DNA of 64,000 bases from Cellvibrio polysaccharolyticus. Lineage in GTDB: Bacteria; Pseudomonadota; Gammaproteobacteria; Pseudomonadales; Cellvibrionaceae. The position numbers and the translations under genes are program-made. Positions 52,869 through 61,430 of this stretch are shown here, one piece after another. Position 1 is the first letter of the stretch, and each line of letters begins with the position of its first letter. The notes under the pieces are model-generated. The model was not told the origin of the DNA and made no database searches. It saw nothing but the letters and a program-made list of their open reading frames with translations. The stretch is from NCBI RefSeq assembly GCF_015182315.1, contig NZ_PRDL01000001.1:3534001-3598000 (forward strand). Reading direction: 5' to 3'.

Positions 52869-52892
52869 AAGCCCGCAAATGCGGGCTTTTTT
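52869..52892 (+). terminator. Intrinsic terminator after rpoD
   Basis: GCCCGC-AAAT-GCGGGC followed by six T, 22 bp behind the rpoD stop. Confidence 0.92.
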
Positions 52893-53064
52893 GTGTCTTT
52901 CAATCCTCGGTTACCACCTTTCGACGCCCTGCCGGAGCAACATCAAAGATAACTCCCGACCACTTTTTGTGGGCGCTTACTTACCGCTAAAACCGTGTAT
53001 TTAAGCGGGCAAAAATACAGAAATACCAGAGAAATCAACAACTTCACAAGTTGGCAGTAAAAGC

Positions 53065-53093
53065 TGGTCATCGCCCTCGCTTCACCTTATAAT
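53065..53093 (+). promoter_or_regulatory. tRNA-Ile2 promoter
   Basis: TGGTCA (53065-53070), a 17-bp spacer and a perfect TATAAT (53088-53093), 35 bp upstream of the tRNA. A GC-rich discriminator follows, as usual for stable RNA genes. Confidence 0.65.
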
Positions 53094-53123
53094 GCCACCC
53101 GCTGCAACTTTCGCAGCCCCCGT

Positions 53124-53205
<82 letters not shown>

Positions 53206-53538
53206 TTTATCTCCTTGCGATACATACCTGTTCTTGACACCATAGCTTGGCCATTTTGGCCAATGTATCGTGTATTAGTACACCCGAAATGGCCATAATT
53301 AAAAGCACCAACTGCCAAGAAGAAAAATTCTTGCAGCATACCCCACCGCCAATTGGCAAACAGACTTCTGCACTTGTTAAATCCAGCTAACTAGTTGCAA
53401 TGGTGTAGTAAATTATCAGACCCCAGCAGTGTGCAGATTCAATTCTTCTCTCGAACTCTCCCCAGACAAAGTTTCGTGATTGCAATATCGAATTAACCCT
53501 TTACTATCCAATATCCTGAATAATTAGCTTTATGTTAT
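53206..53538. other. Non-coding stretch between tRNA-Ile2 and the IS element
   Basis: 333 bp with no supported gene. It carries a cluster of GGCC-centred inverted repeats at 53247-53295 (annotated separately) and is more A+T-rich than the housekeeping side. No copy of the tRNA 3' end was found elsewhere in the window. Confidence 0.45.
53247..53295. repeat. Nested inverted repeats around TGGCCA
   Basis: TTGGCC-ATTTT-GGCCAA is a hairpin at 53247-53263, and TGGCCATTTTGG (53248-53259) also pairs with CCGAAATGGCCA (53284-53295; one G-T pair). Two mutually exclusive structures share the left arm. It could be an operator cluster or a recombination site. Confidence 0.5.
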
Positions 53539-53588
53539 TGAATCGCTCCGGGTTTGTCGGAGGCTAACTTTCTTGAGAGAATTAACCT

Positions 53589-53912
53589 ATGAAAAAGAGA
53601 CCCGGATATTCACCTGAAACGCGTGAACGAGCTGTAAGGCTTGTGCTCACCACCGAACAAGATCACAGCTCGCGCTGGGCGGCGATCACTTCTGTTGCCG
53701 GCAAGATTGGCTGTACACCTGAAACACTCCGTGCATGGATAAACCGAATCGAATCCAATAGCGCCGCTCCCGACACTGCAAACGTTACCGAATCCGAGCG
53801 AGTTAAAGCCTTGGAGCGCGAGAACCGTGAACTCAAACGTGCGAATGAAATCCTGCGTTTAGCCTCGGCTTTTTTTGCCCAGGCGGAGCTCGACCGCAAA
53901 CCGAAACTCTAA
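53589..53912 (+). CDS. IS3-family transposase OrfA
   Basis: A 107-residue helix-turn-helix protein (YSPETRERAVRLVLTTEQ ... AAKI-like AGKIGCTPETLRAWI) followed by a leucine-zipper segment (KALERENRELKRANEILR) that dimerises the transposase. It binds the IS ends. A slippery site near its end feeds OrfB. Confidence 0.94.
   Translation: MKKRPGYSPETRERAVRLVLTTEQDHSSRWAAITSVAGKIGCTPETLRAWINRIESNSAAPDTANVTESERVKALERENRELKRANEILRLASAFFAQAELDRKPKL
53870..53876 (+). promoter_or_regulatory. Programmed -1 frameshift site T TTT TTT
   Basis: Seven T arranged as gcT-TTT-TTT in the OrfA frame, i.e. exactly X XXY YYZ. The -1 frame has no stop before the OrfB core. Most IS3 relatives use A-rich heptamers, so the T7 version is worth noting. 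Confidence 0.7.
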
Positions 53913-54805
53913 TCCACTTTGTTGATGCCCATAAAAGTGTTTTTGGTGTCGAGCCGATTTGTCAGCAGTTACAGATTGCACCATCAACGTATTATCGGCA
54001 CAAGCAATTGGAGAAAACACCCGAGTTGCGGGCGCGGCGAATTCAGCAGGATGAGCGTTTAGTCGTTGAAATACAGCGTGTTTGGACTGAGAGTAATCGC
54101 AATTATGGTGCGCGAAAAATCTGGAAACAACTGCGTAGAGAGGGGTTTGATGTGGCTCGTTGTACCGTTGAGCGGCTCATGCGTCAATTGGGTATTGAAG
54201 GTGTGCGTCGTGGCAAAAAGTGTAAAACAACGATCCCCGATCACAAGGCACATTGCCCGCAAGATCTGGTTAACCGTCACTTTAAAGCGGACAAGCCAAA
54301 TCAACTTTGGGTTGCCGACATTACTTACGTCGCCACCTGGTCAGGCTTTGTCTATGTCGCCTTTGTAATCGATGTATTTTCACGTCGCATTGTTGGTTGG
54401 CGAGCGATGACGACAATGCAGGCGGATTTAATTCTGGATGCATTGGAGCAGGCATTGTGGGCAAGAGGAAAACCGCGTGGCGTGATTCATCACAGTGACA
54501 GGGGCAGCCAATATTTATCCATCAGCTACACCGAACGCCTTGCTGAGGCAGGATTTAATGCGTCGGTTGGGAGCGTGGGCGATTCTTACGATAACGCCTT
54601 AGCTGAAACGATTAATGGACTCTACAAAACCGAGGTTATCCATAAGAGCGCACCGTGGAAAAATCTTGATGCTGTGGAGATGGCGACACTTGTATGGGTT
54701 GAATGGTTTAATAACCGTCGGCTTCACAGTGCGTTGGGTTATGTGCCGCCAAAGGAGTTCGAGGAATTTTTTTATCAACAAACCGAGTTGGCTCATGTAG
54801 CATGA
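53873..54805 (+). CDS. IS3-family transposase OrfB (DDE integrase), made by -1 frameshift
   Basis: The -1 frame is open from the T7 slippery site (53870-53876) to 54805 and holds the catalytic domain: HKSVFGVEPICQQL start, HTH_21 (NYGARKIWKQLRREG), then DDE residues in VADITYV, HSDRGSQY and the Glu of NALAETINGLYK. OrfAB made by the shift is the active transposase. A stand-alone OrfB could start near TTG 54008. The core looks intact, so the element may be active. Confidence 0.92.
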   Translation, partial: FCPGGARPQTETLIHFVDAHKSVFGVEPICQQLQIAPSTYYRHKQLEKTPELRARRIQQDERLVVEIQRVWTESNRNYGARKIWKQLRREGFDVARCTVERLMRQLGIEGVRRGKKCKTTIPDHKAHCPQDLVNRHFKADKPNQLWVADITYVATWSGFVYVAFVIDVFSRRIVGWRAMTTMQADLILDALEQALWARGKPRGVIHHSDRGSQYLSISYTERLAEAGFNASVGSVGDSYDNALAETINGLYKTEVIHKSAPWKNLDAVEMATLVWVEWFNNRRLHSALGYVPPKEFEEFFYQQTELAHVA

Positions 54806-55896
54806 CTCAAATTAAACCGCCTCCGAAAAAGTCGGGGCGATTCATGGGTTCCCGTGATAGGGACTAACCCTCGATCTTCAGAAACATTGATGAGTTGACC
54901 CTTCGAGTATTCCAAAGCCAATGAGAAAGTTAGCTGCCTAATAACAATGATAACTTTCTCTTTGCTAGCGTGCTCTCGACTACTCTTAAAGCCTAGCCCC
55001 CGACCTTTACCAAAGCGACTAACCTCACCAGATGTAAATGCTTTTTGAACGAGCGCAATGTCATTCTCAACAGTTTCCGCTGAAAACTGTGCGTACAACT
55101 TCGGATGTTCACTTTGTAACGTTGTTCTCAAAGTAGCGGCAATACCTAAACCAGAGTCGGATATGACTGTTTGAATATGCTTTGGTTTATTATACGGTCG
55201 ATACACTTGCAGACCTGCTAGTCCAGGTATTTTGGATTCACTGTGATCAGTAACGTTGCCTACAAGCTCTGAAAAAACAGTCTTAGCCGCTAAGAAATAG
55301 CTAGCTGAAGAATGTTCTACAAACCTGTCGCCCAAACGAATTACAAGCTCTTTGTTTTGGGTTGGCTGTGCAATTTCTCCTAGTTCGACCAAGGTATCGC
55401 TTTTATCCCGATAAGTTTTAGCAGCTGACAAAACGGGCCTTTCAGGAAGACAAGTGACACTTTGATTAAGATAATCAAAGAAGCCATTTCTGCTGAAAAA
55501 ACCGCGTGTATTAGGACATGCTGTAGTATCCATCACCACATCCTTACCATTCGCAGTAAGCTGATTCGCGAGAGCAAGAAAACGGGCCAATGCTATCAGC
55601 AAAAACTTACAATCGATGCCGAATCTAAAGGTGATCTTGTTTGCATCTTTTTGATACGCAAGCTTACCGATAGCACTCTCAAAGGCTTTATCATCAATCC
55701 AACCTGTAGCGAAATCAATTTCCACATGCTGAGCCCGTATCAAGCACCATTCATGATTTGAGTTTTTCACAAACGTATCCTGGTTTTTATGAAGAAACGA
55801 GTTCACTTGAGACTTATCCAGTCCCAGCTCCTTGGCAATTTGACGTCCTTTCAGGCCTGGTGACCCATTTAACAACTCTGAGACTGCCTTCAGCAA
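54793..55896 (-). pseudogene. GHKL ATPase-domain protein of the restriction operon, 3' end cut by the IS
   Basis: 367 codons from TTG 55896, which has AAAGGAG seven bases upstream. Residues ~10-40 form a winged-helix-like segment (GLKGRQIAKELGLDKSQVNSF). Residues ~90-150 resemble a STAS-like fold. Residues ~215-340 are a histidine-kinase-type ATPase: N box FSELVGNVTDHS, G1 SDSGLGI, G2 GRGLGF. From base 54844 on, the reading frame uses the IS right end, so the last ~16 residues are foreign and the native C-terminus is lost. No phospho-acceptor His is visible. It lies 18 bp behind hsdR and is probably a regulatory or effector part of the same defence locus. Confidence 0.7.
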
Positions 55897-55910
55897 ACCA
55901 TCACTCCTTT

Positions 55911-55926
55911 CTACCTACCTACCTAC
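55911..55926. repeat. (CTAC)4 tetranucleotide tract at the hsdR stop
   Basis: Four CTAC units cover the hsdR stop codon (55915-55917) and lie just before the Shine-Dalgarno of the next gene. Gaining units would not change HsdR but would alter spacing to the downstream gene. Confidence 0.7.
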
Positions 55927-58900
55927 CATTCGTTGCATACTTTGCGTCCACGACGCTTTAAATGCTGAATCTCCTGCGAACAACTTGTAGAGCTCAAGTT
56001 CATCTTTACGGCGTTGCAGCATAATTTCCTTGAGCATTTTTTCGAAAGCCAAATCTCGATTATGAGGATCTGGGTTGTTTTTGTATTTAGATTCAAAATC
56101 TGGGTGATTACGGATACTCTCAGCGATGTTCACGAACTTAACCTTTTGCTCTTCAGGTGTGGCACTCCAGCCCTGGAACCATCGTTCATTAAATGTGCGA
56201 ATTATTTCATCCAGCGGGTCAGTTTCTTTTTCACCGCCATGCGCCCCACGTGGGTTCGGATTTTGAGGATCAAGCTCCGCTTCTTGGTCACTAAGTTTAA
56301 TACTGTGGTTAAGCTTCACACGTTGCAAACCGTATGAACTCAGATCGACAGAATCGAGAAGCTCATCAATAGCATCAGCATCGGGATCTTCTACTTTCAA
56401 TTTCGGTATTAAAAACTTCAGGAACCAAAACAGTTTTTCCCAGCTGACCATTTCATAAGGCATGATAGAAGCCATCTGCCCATAGATTTTCACGAACTGC
56501 TTGGCTTTAATCTTAAAGTCCACTTTAGCTTCAGCTTCAAGCTCCAGCTCATGGTCAAACCGTGCTGCTGCAACATCAATGATTGGACTGAGTGTCTGGG
56601 CGTCTTCATTCTTGAAATAACGCGTCACAAAGTCTTCAACTTCATACCACTCGTACACACCGACATCGTCCATTTCATCTTTCAACTCGTGCAGTACGTT
56701 TATATCTGTAGCTTGGGACAATGACGTTGCTGTGTAGAAAGGATCGAATGCTGACTGAATATCTTCAACCGAGTTGAAAAAATCTAAAACAAACAGGTCT
56801 TCAGTTTTTTTACCCCATTTAGGCGCACTTCGATTGAGACGAGACAATGTCTGTACACACAAGACACTGGCGAGCTTCTTGTCCACATACATGGCGCAAA
56901 GCTTAGGCTGGTCAAACCCAGTCAGATACTTGTTAGCAACCACTAAAAGTCGATATTCATCGGTATCAAACATATCTTTGGTATCTGACTCGGAAAAACC
57001 ATTAATATCTGCTTCGGTATATTCAATACCGTCAACTTCTTTGGTTCCTGAGAAAGCAATGGCAACTTTAAAGGGGTTCCCTTGCTCCTCAAGTATCCGC
57101 CTTATCGCTTTGTAGTATCGAATGGCCGTCTCAATATTTTGAGTGACCACCATTCCCTTACCTTTACCTTTGAGTTTTTTCGCATTCACGACATGTGGAA
57201 CAAAATGCTCCAGCATAATCTCTGCCTTGGTATCAATTGTTTGCTGGCTTCGCTCTACATAAGCTCTGAGTTTTTTCTGCGCCTTTTTGGTATCAAACTC
57301 AGGGTTATCAGCGATTGATTTCTCAATCTCATAATAACTTTTGTACGTCGTATAATTTGCCAGCACATCCAAGATGAAGCCTTCTTCAATGGCTTGTTTC
57401 ATCGAATACAAGTGAAACGGCTTGAAAGAGCCATCTTCTTGGCGTTGACCAAATTTCTCCAAAGTGCTGTTTTTTGGTGTCGCTGTAAATGCCAGGTACG
57501 ATGCATTCCCGCGCATCTTGCGCGATTTCATCGCCTGAAGGATTTTATCCTGAGCATCTTCTACCTCTTCGATTTCAGACTTGCCCATCGCTCGGTTCAT
57601 ATTGTCATGCGCCGAACCAGACTGTGAGCTGTGTGCTTCATCGATGATCACCGCAAAGCGCTTGTCACTAAGATCAGCGATACCATCAATAATGAACGGG
57701 AATTTCTGAATCGTCGTTATAATGATCTTTTTGCCATTCTCCAGCGCCTGCTTAAGCTCAGATGACTTGTTCGCCGGGGCAATAATGTTCTTTACTTCAG
57801 AAAACTCTTTAATGTTATCCCGCAGCTGCTTGTCCAATAGGCGTCTATCGGTGACAACAATCACAGAGTCAAACAACGGTTGCTCCAAGCTTTTTCCGCC
57901 TGCCACATCAGACGATGCAGGATAGGTTTCAATTAACTGATAAGCAGCCCAAGTAATCGAATTAGACTTACCTGAACCGGCAGAATGTTGAATTAAATAA
58001 GTCTGACCGACACCGTGCTGGGCAGCATGGTCTACCAATTTTCTCACCACATCCAATTGGTGGTATCGAGGAAAGAACAGGGTTCGCTTTGGTAATGGAT
58101 CTTTGCTTGACCCATCCAGACGCACAAAATGCTGAATAATATTCGCCAAGCTTTCTTTGGTGAATACTTCTTGCCATAGGTATGCCGTTTTATGGCCAGT
58201 TGGGTTCGGCGGATTGCCTTGTCCAAGATTGTGTCCTTTATTGAACGGCAAGAAGAAGGTACTGCCACCTGATAACTTGGTGGTCATATACACTTCGTCG
58301 GTATCGACCGCCATATGCACTAGGCAGCGACCAAAGGTCAGCAATGGCTGAGTTGCATCTCGATCATCCCGATACTGCTTTTGGCCGTGATAACGTGCTG
58401 TTTGCCCCGTCCATGCGTTTTTCAACTCCAGCGTTATCAATGGTATTCCGTTGATAAACAATACCATGTCGATTTCTTGTAGGGGATTTGCCATGGAATA
58501 GCGTACTTGGCGAGTACAACTAAACACGTTATCTGCAAAGTTTTGCTTTACCTTCTCACTACTGCTTGCCAAAGGGGCTGGATAGAGCAAATTGAAATGA
58601 GCATCGTCTACGCTTAGCCCTTTCTTAAGTAAATGCAGAATGCCATGCTTCTTAATCAGTCGGTCAAATCGTTCGAGTAACTTACACTGCCAATCTGCGG
58701 GGTTGTTCTTTTGCAGTTTGGCCAGCTCTACTTCTTGTGTCTTTTGCAGAAATTGCCAGAAAAAACGCTCATCAATGGCATATTGCATATTAAAGTCACT
58801 AGCAGCACCAATGAAGTATCCAGCACCCAGTGACTGCTGACTCAGCCCCTCTTTGAGCTCTTCAGTACTGATCCCAGCCAGACATTTCTCAATGGCCGAC

Positions 58901-58932
58901 TCTAATGCTTGTTCATTGGTTTGACTGACCAT
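55915..58932 (-). CDS. hsdR: Type I restriction enzyme, R subunit
   Basis: A 1005-residue motor/nuclease subunit. The N-terminal PD-(D/E)XK nuclease shows DMVLFINGIPLITLELKNAW. The helicase has Walker A QHSAGSGKSNSI, DEAH in VIIDEAHSSQS, FTATPK, and motif VI-like QTLSRLNRS. A C-terminal helical domain binds the methylase. It lies 14 bp behind the DUF4268 gene and is full length, so the restriction arm appears intact. Confidence 0.96.
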   Translation of the reverse strand: MVSQTNEQALESAIEKCLAGISTEELKEGLSQQSLGAGYFIGAASDFNMQYAIDERFFWQFLQKTQEVELAKLQKNNPADWQCKLLERFDRLIKKHGILHLLKKGLSVDDAHFNLLYPAPLASSSEKVKQNFADNVFSCTRQVRYSMANPLQEIDMVLFINGIPLITLELKNAWTGQTARYHGQKQYRDDRDATQPLLTFGRCLVHMAVDTDEVYMTTKLSGGSTFFLPFNKGHNLGQGNPPNPTGHKTAYLWQEVFTKESLANIIQHFVRLDGSSKDPLPKRTLFFPRYHQLDVVRKLVDHAAQHGVGQTYLIQHSAGSGKSNSITWAAYQLIETYPASSDVAGGKSLEQPLFDSVIVVTDRRLLDKQLRDNIKEFSEVKNIIAPANKSSELKQALENGKKIIITTIQKFPFIIDGIADLSDKRFAVIIDEAHSSQSGSAHDNMNRAMGKSEIEEVEDAQDKILQAMKSRKMRGNASYLAFTATPKNSTLEKFGQRQEDGSFKPFHLYSMKQAIEEGFILDVLANYTTYKSYYEIEKSIADNPEFDTKKAQKKLRAYVERSQQTIDTKAEIMLEHFVPHVVNAKKLKGKGKGMVVTQNIETAIRYYKAIRRILEEQGNPFKVAIAFSGTKEVDGIEYTEADINGFSESDTKDMFDTDEYRLLVVANKYLTGFDQPKLCAMYVDKKLASVLCVQTLSRLNRSAPKWGKKTEDLFVLDFFNSVEDIQSAFDPFYTATSLSQATDINVLHELKDEMDDVGVYEWYEVEDFVTRYFKNEDAQTLSPIIDVAAARFDHELELEAEAKVDFKIKAKQFVKIYGQMASIMPYEMVSWEKLFWFLKFLIPKLKVEDPDADAIDELLDSVDLSSYGLQRVKLNHSIKLSDQEAELDPQNPNPRGAHGGEKETDPLDEIIRTFNERWFQGWSATPEEQKVKFVNIAESIRNHPDFESKYKNNPDPHNRDLAFEKMLKEIMLQRRKDELELYKLFAGDSAFKASWTQSMQRMVGR

Positions 58933-58946
58933 AATTGTAAATTCCC

Positions 58947-60110
58947 TTAATCAAAATTCTTCTGTTTCATTGCCTCAGCCGCTTTTTGTAGCGGTCCTTT
59001 CAAGGCTTTTTCTAACTTTGTCATCTGCTCTAAGTGCCATGCAACCGCTTGGGGCCAAGTCTCTTTATTAAACCCATCAGCTTTGGTCGAAAACTGGATA
59101 CGGCAAGATTTCTTCTCATCCAGCCTCATCCACTCAAGTTCTGCACCAAAAGTATGTTCAATGTCCTGTTTGGACTGACTCAACAAGTCAAAAAGGTATT
59201 TATTCTCTTCGGTAACCCCACGGCTGATCCAAAGCTCTACTCGAAGCTCTTTTTGCAGAAATATCAGGTTATACGGACATCCACTTAGCCCTGAGCCTGC
59301 TGATAACCAATGATCTTTGCTTGGGCTAATGTTGTTATAGAGTTGGCAAGCGCTTTTCTGAAACGCCTCTAAGGCACGCTCCCAGTACTCGCGACGCACG
59401 GTATGGCGGTTTTTCAGTACCACTTCGGTGGTTTTTTCTTCCGCTTCCTTGGCATTAATGCCGATCATCAACTCTTTCGCTTCTGGCGTTGGGATGATCT
59501 GGTCAATATTAATCAGGAGCTGTTCACCCAGTGAATAAGGAGTGATTTTGAAGCAGGCAATGCTAATGCCTTGACCCAATAACCACAGCGCTGTGCTGGT
59601 GACTTCTTTGCGAAAGTTCGCCGCAACTAGCATAATGCGCTGGCTGTTACCCAGGTTGAGCTTTAACTCATCCAGATCGGGCGCATCCAAAAACTCACAT
59701 ATTCTCGCCGAGGCACTTGCAGGGGCATTTAACAAGTCAACCTCTCCTGTTACAGGCTCATAGCGGTCTAAATACTGCTGGTAAATTTCAACGATTTGCG
59801 CCTTGGTTAAACTTGCACAGTAAGAGGCATATTTAAGCGCCTGCCAAACCACATCTCGGCCACTGTCGTCCAGCTTGTTTTCAATAATGACCAAATTGCC
59901 ATCTTTATCCAGCGCCAGTAAATCTAAGCGTTCACGGGTATCATCAAAGCCATCGAACTCCTTTTGAATAATCAACAGCTCTTCACCGAGTGAGGAAGGT
60001 TCGTGTGCCAACCATTCCTGAAGATGTTTGCGCTCAGTAAAGCCCAACTCACTGAACTTCTTCGTCTTAACCGGACTAATCCTATTGGTCTGATGATTTA
60101 CCGTAAACAT
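58947..60110 (-). CDS. PD-(D/E)XK nuclease-like DUF4268 protein
   Basis: A 387-residue protein inserted between hsdS and hsdR (9 and 14 bp gaps). Residues ~50-75 carry a NucS/DUF91-like nuclease core: GFDDTRERLDLLALDKDG then LVIIENKLDDSG, i.e. the D...ExK signature. The C-terminal ~130 residues match DUF4268 (REYWERALEAF ... LRVELWISRG). Such proteins are seen beside type I systems but their job is not settled; a second restriction nuclease or a DNA-end sensor are both possible. It is intact. Confidence 0.85.
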   Translation of the reverse strand: MFTVNHQTNRISPVKTKKFSELGFTERKHLQEWLAHEPSSLGEELLIIQKEFDGFDDTRERLDLLALDKDGNLVIIENKLDDSGRDVVWQALKYASYCASLTKAQIVEIYQQYLDRYEPVTGEVDLLNAPASASARICEFLDAPDLDELKLNLGNSQRIMLVAANFRKEVTSTALWLLGQGISIACFKITPYSLGEQLLINIDQIIPTPEAKELMIGINAKEAEEKTTEVVLKNRHTVRREYWERALEAFQKSACQLYNNISPSKDHWLSAGSGLSGCPYNLIFLQKELRVELWISRGVTEENKYLFDLLSQSKQDIEHTFGAELEWMRLDEKKSCRIQFSTKADGFNKETWPQAVAWHLEQMTKLEKALKGPLQKAAEAMKQKNFD

Positions 60111-60119
60111 ATGCGCGTC

Positions 60120-61430
60120 CTATTGCTCAACCATTTCTGGGGTGATTTTTATTTTTCCTGTCACGGCGCTGTTGATCAGGGAGGTTTTGTATTCCTTGAT
60201 TTTTTCAATTTGCTTGGTCAGAACGCTAATGCCACCATCAATTTCTTGATGACTTTTTTCAATTTCTAAAACCACCTTATTTTGCGTTTCGATATCTGGC
60301 AGAGGAAAAAACAACTCTGAAAAATCTTTATATCTAAAGTCAGTTGACCTTTCGCGAATTCCTTTTGCTAAAGATTCGATAAAGCCACCTAACGCTAAGC
60401 TTCTTAAATAAAGTGCATAGTATTTTGGATTAACCTTCACACCTGTTACTGGGGTGCATGCAGAATATACTGGGCTTGATTTACCGTCAGAGTCGGAAAC
60501 ACCTATAGCTCCCGCAAACGCATCCATTGCATGAATAACAAGATCTCCTTTCCGTATCCCCTGATAACCATGCTCCTTAGTAGCAAATGTAAAACCTTCG
60601 GTTCGCCTGTTAGTCCGTAATGTAACCTGGCCATCCCTAAAACATGTAACAACATCGTCTTCGAGCCTAACAGGTCGGTTTTCTTTCTTAAAAATATACT
60701 TAGCTCTTCTAACCTCCCAATGTTCTGGAATCTTTCCAATCCAATCCACACCGGAATCTTTCATTGGCACATTAAGATCAAGCCCTTGGGTCACCGCCTG
60801 TTGGATGATGATCTGCTTACGCTCTTTGAGCAGGTTAATTTGCTGCTCTTTGATAGCAATCGCGTCGTTAATTTGAGTCGTTTTCTTGTCGAGAAAATTT
60901 GCAATTAGGGACTGCTCTTCTTCTGAAGGCAGGACAAAAGGAATCACCTTCATCCTTGTTTTTGAAAGGTCCCACTGACCAATCCTTACACCATCTGATG
61001 CACTACCAAAAAACGATACGTATAACTTACTGCGTATCGCCCAATTGAAAAACTCAGGATTTATTGCCTTTGTAAAATCAAAAACAAAATACGCAGGACT
61101 TACAATTCCAGTGAACTTTGATACACCGTAGGAACCTTGCCACGCTTTCATTTTATTCATACCAAATTGACCTTTCTCAAGCTTTTTATAGCCGCTAAGA
61201 TCATCTGGTATAAAATTGTGATTTGACTCTTGATCATCCACGTCTCTCTCAATAACACCTTGTTCGCGTGTTATCGAAAGCAGTGGCAATTCAGGGCAGT
61301 TTTTGACCGATACTGGGGATAGGCACGAGCCCAATTTAACCAAGTCCCAATGCTGTGGAATTTCGCCAATCCACTCATAACCCGAGTCAATATATTGATC
61401 ATACTTCGGCGTTGAGGTAATGCTTTCCAT
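60120..61430 (-). CDS. hsdS: Type I restriction enzyme, specificity subunit
   Basis: A 436-residue HsdS with two target-recognition domains. Each begins with the typical motif (GYEWIGEIPQHWDLVKLG; DSGVDWIGKIPEHWEVRRAKY) and is followed by a conserved coiled spacer (ATQINDAIAIKEQQINLLKERKQ; NKVVLEIEKSHQEIDGG). The DNA target should be a split, asymmetric sequence. The start overlaps the hsdM stop by one base. Confidence 0.95.
   Translation of the reverse strand: MESITSTPKYDQYIDSGYEWIGEIPQHWDLVKLGSCLSPVSVKNCPELPLLSITREQGVIERDVDDQESNHNFIPDDLSGYKKLEKGQFGMNKMKAWQGSYGVSKFTGIVSPAYFVFDFTKAINPEFFNWAIRSKLYVSFFGSASDGVRIGQWDLSKTRMKVIPFVLPSEEEQSLIANFLDKKTTQINDAIAIKEQQINLLKERKQIIIQQAVTQGLDLNVPMKDSGVDWIGKIPEHWEVRRAKYIFKKENRPVRLEDDVVTCFRDGQVTLRTNRRTEGFTFATKEHGYQGIRKGDLVIHAMDAFAGAIGVSDSDGKSSPVYSACTPVTGVKVNPKYYALYLRSLALGGFIESLAKGIRERSTDFRYKDFSELFFPLPDIETQNKVVLEIEKSHQEIDGGISVLTKQIEKIKEYKTSLINSAVTGKIKITPEMVEQ

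Larger units (their letters stand above)
53539..54844 (+). mobile_element. IS3-family insertion sequence, complete
   Basis: 1306 bp bounded by 26-bp imperfect inverted repeats: 53539-53564 (TGAATCGCTCCGG...) and 54819-54844 (reverse complement TGAATCGCCCCGA...), both ending in TCGGAGGC. Two overlapping transposase frames lie inside. The flanking bases (TAT left, GGG right) do not form a 3-bp target duplication, so a rearrangement or adjacent deletion may have followed insertion. The right end cuts the GHKL-domain gene of the restriction operon. Protein style resembles the IS51 group; that is tentative. Confidence 0.92.
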
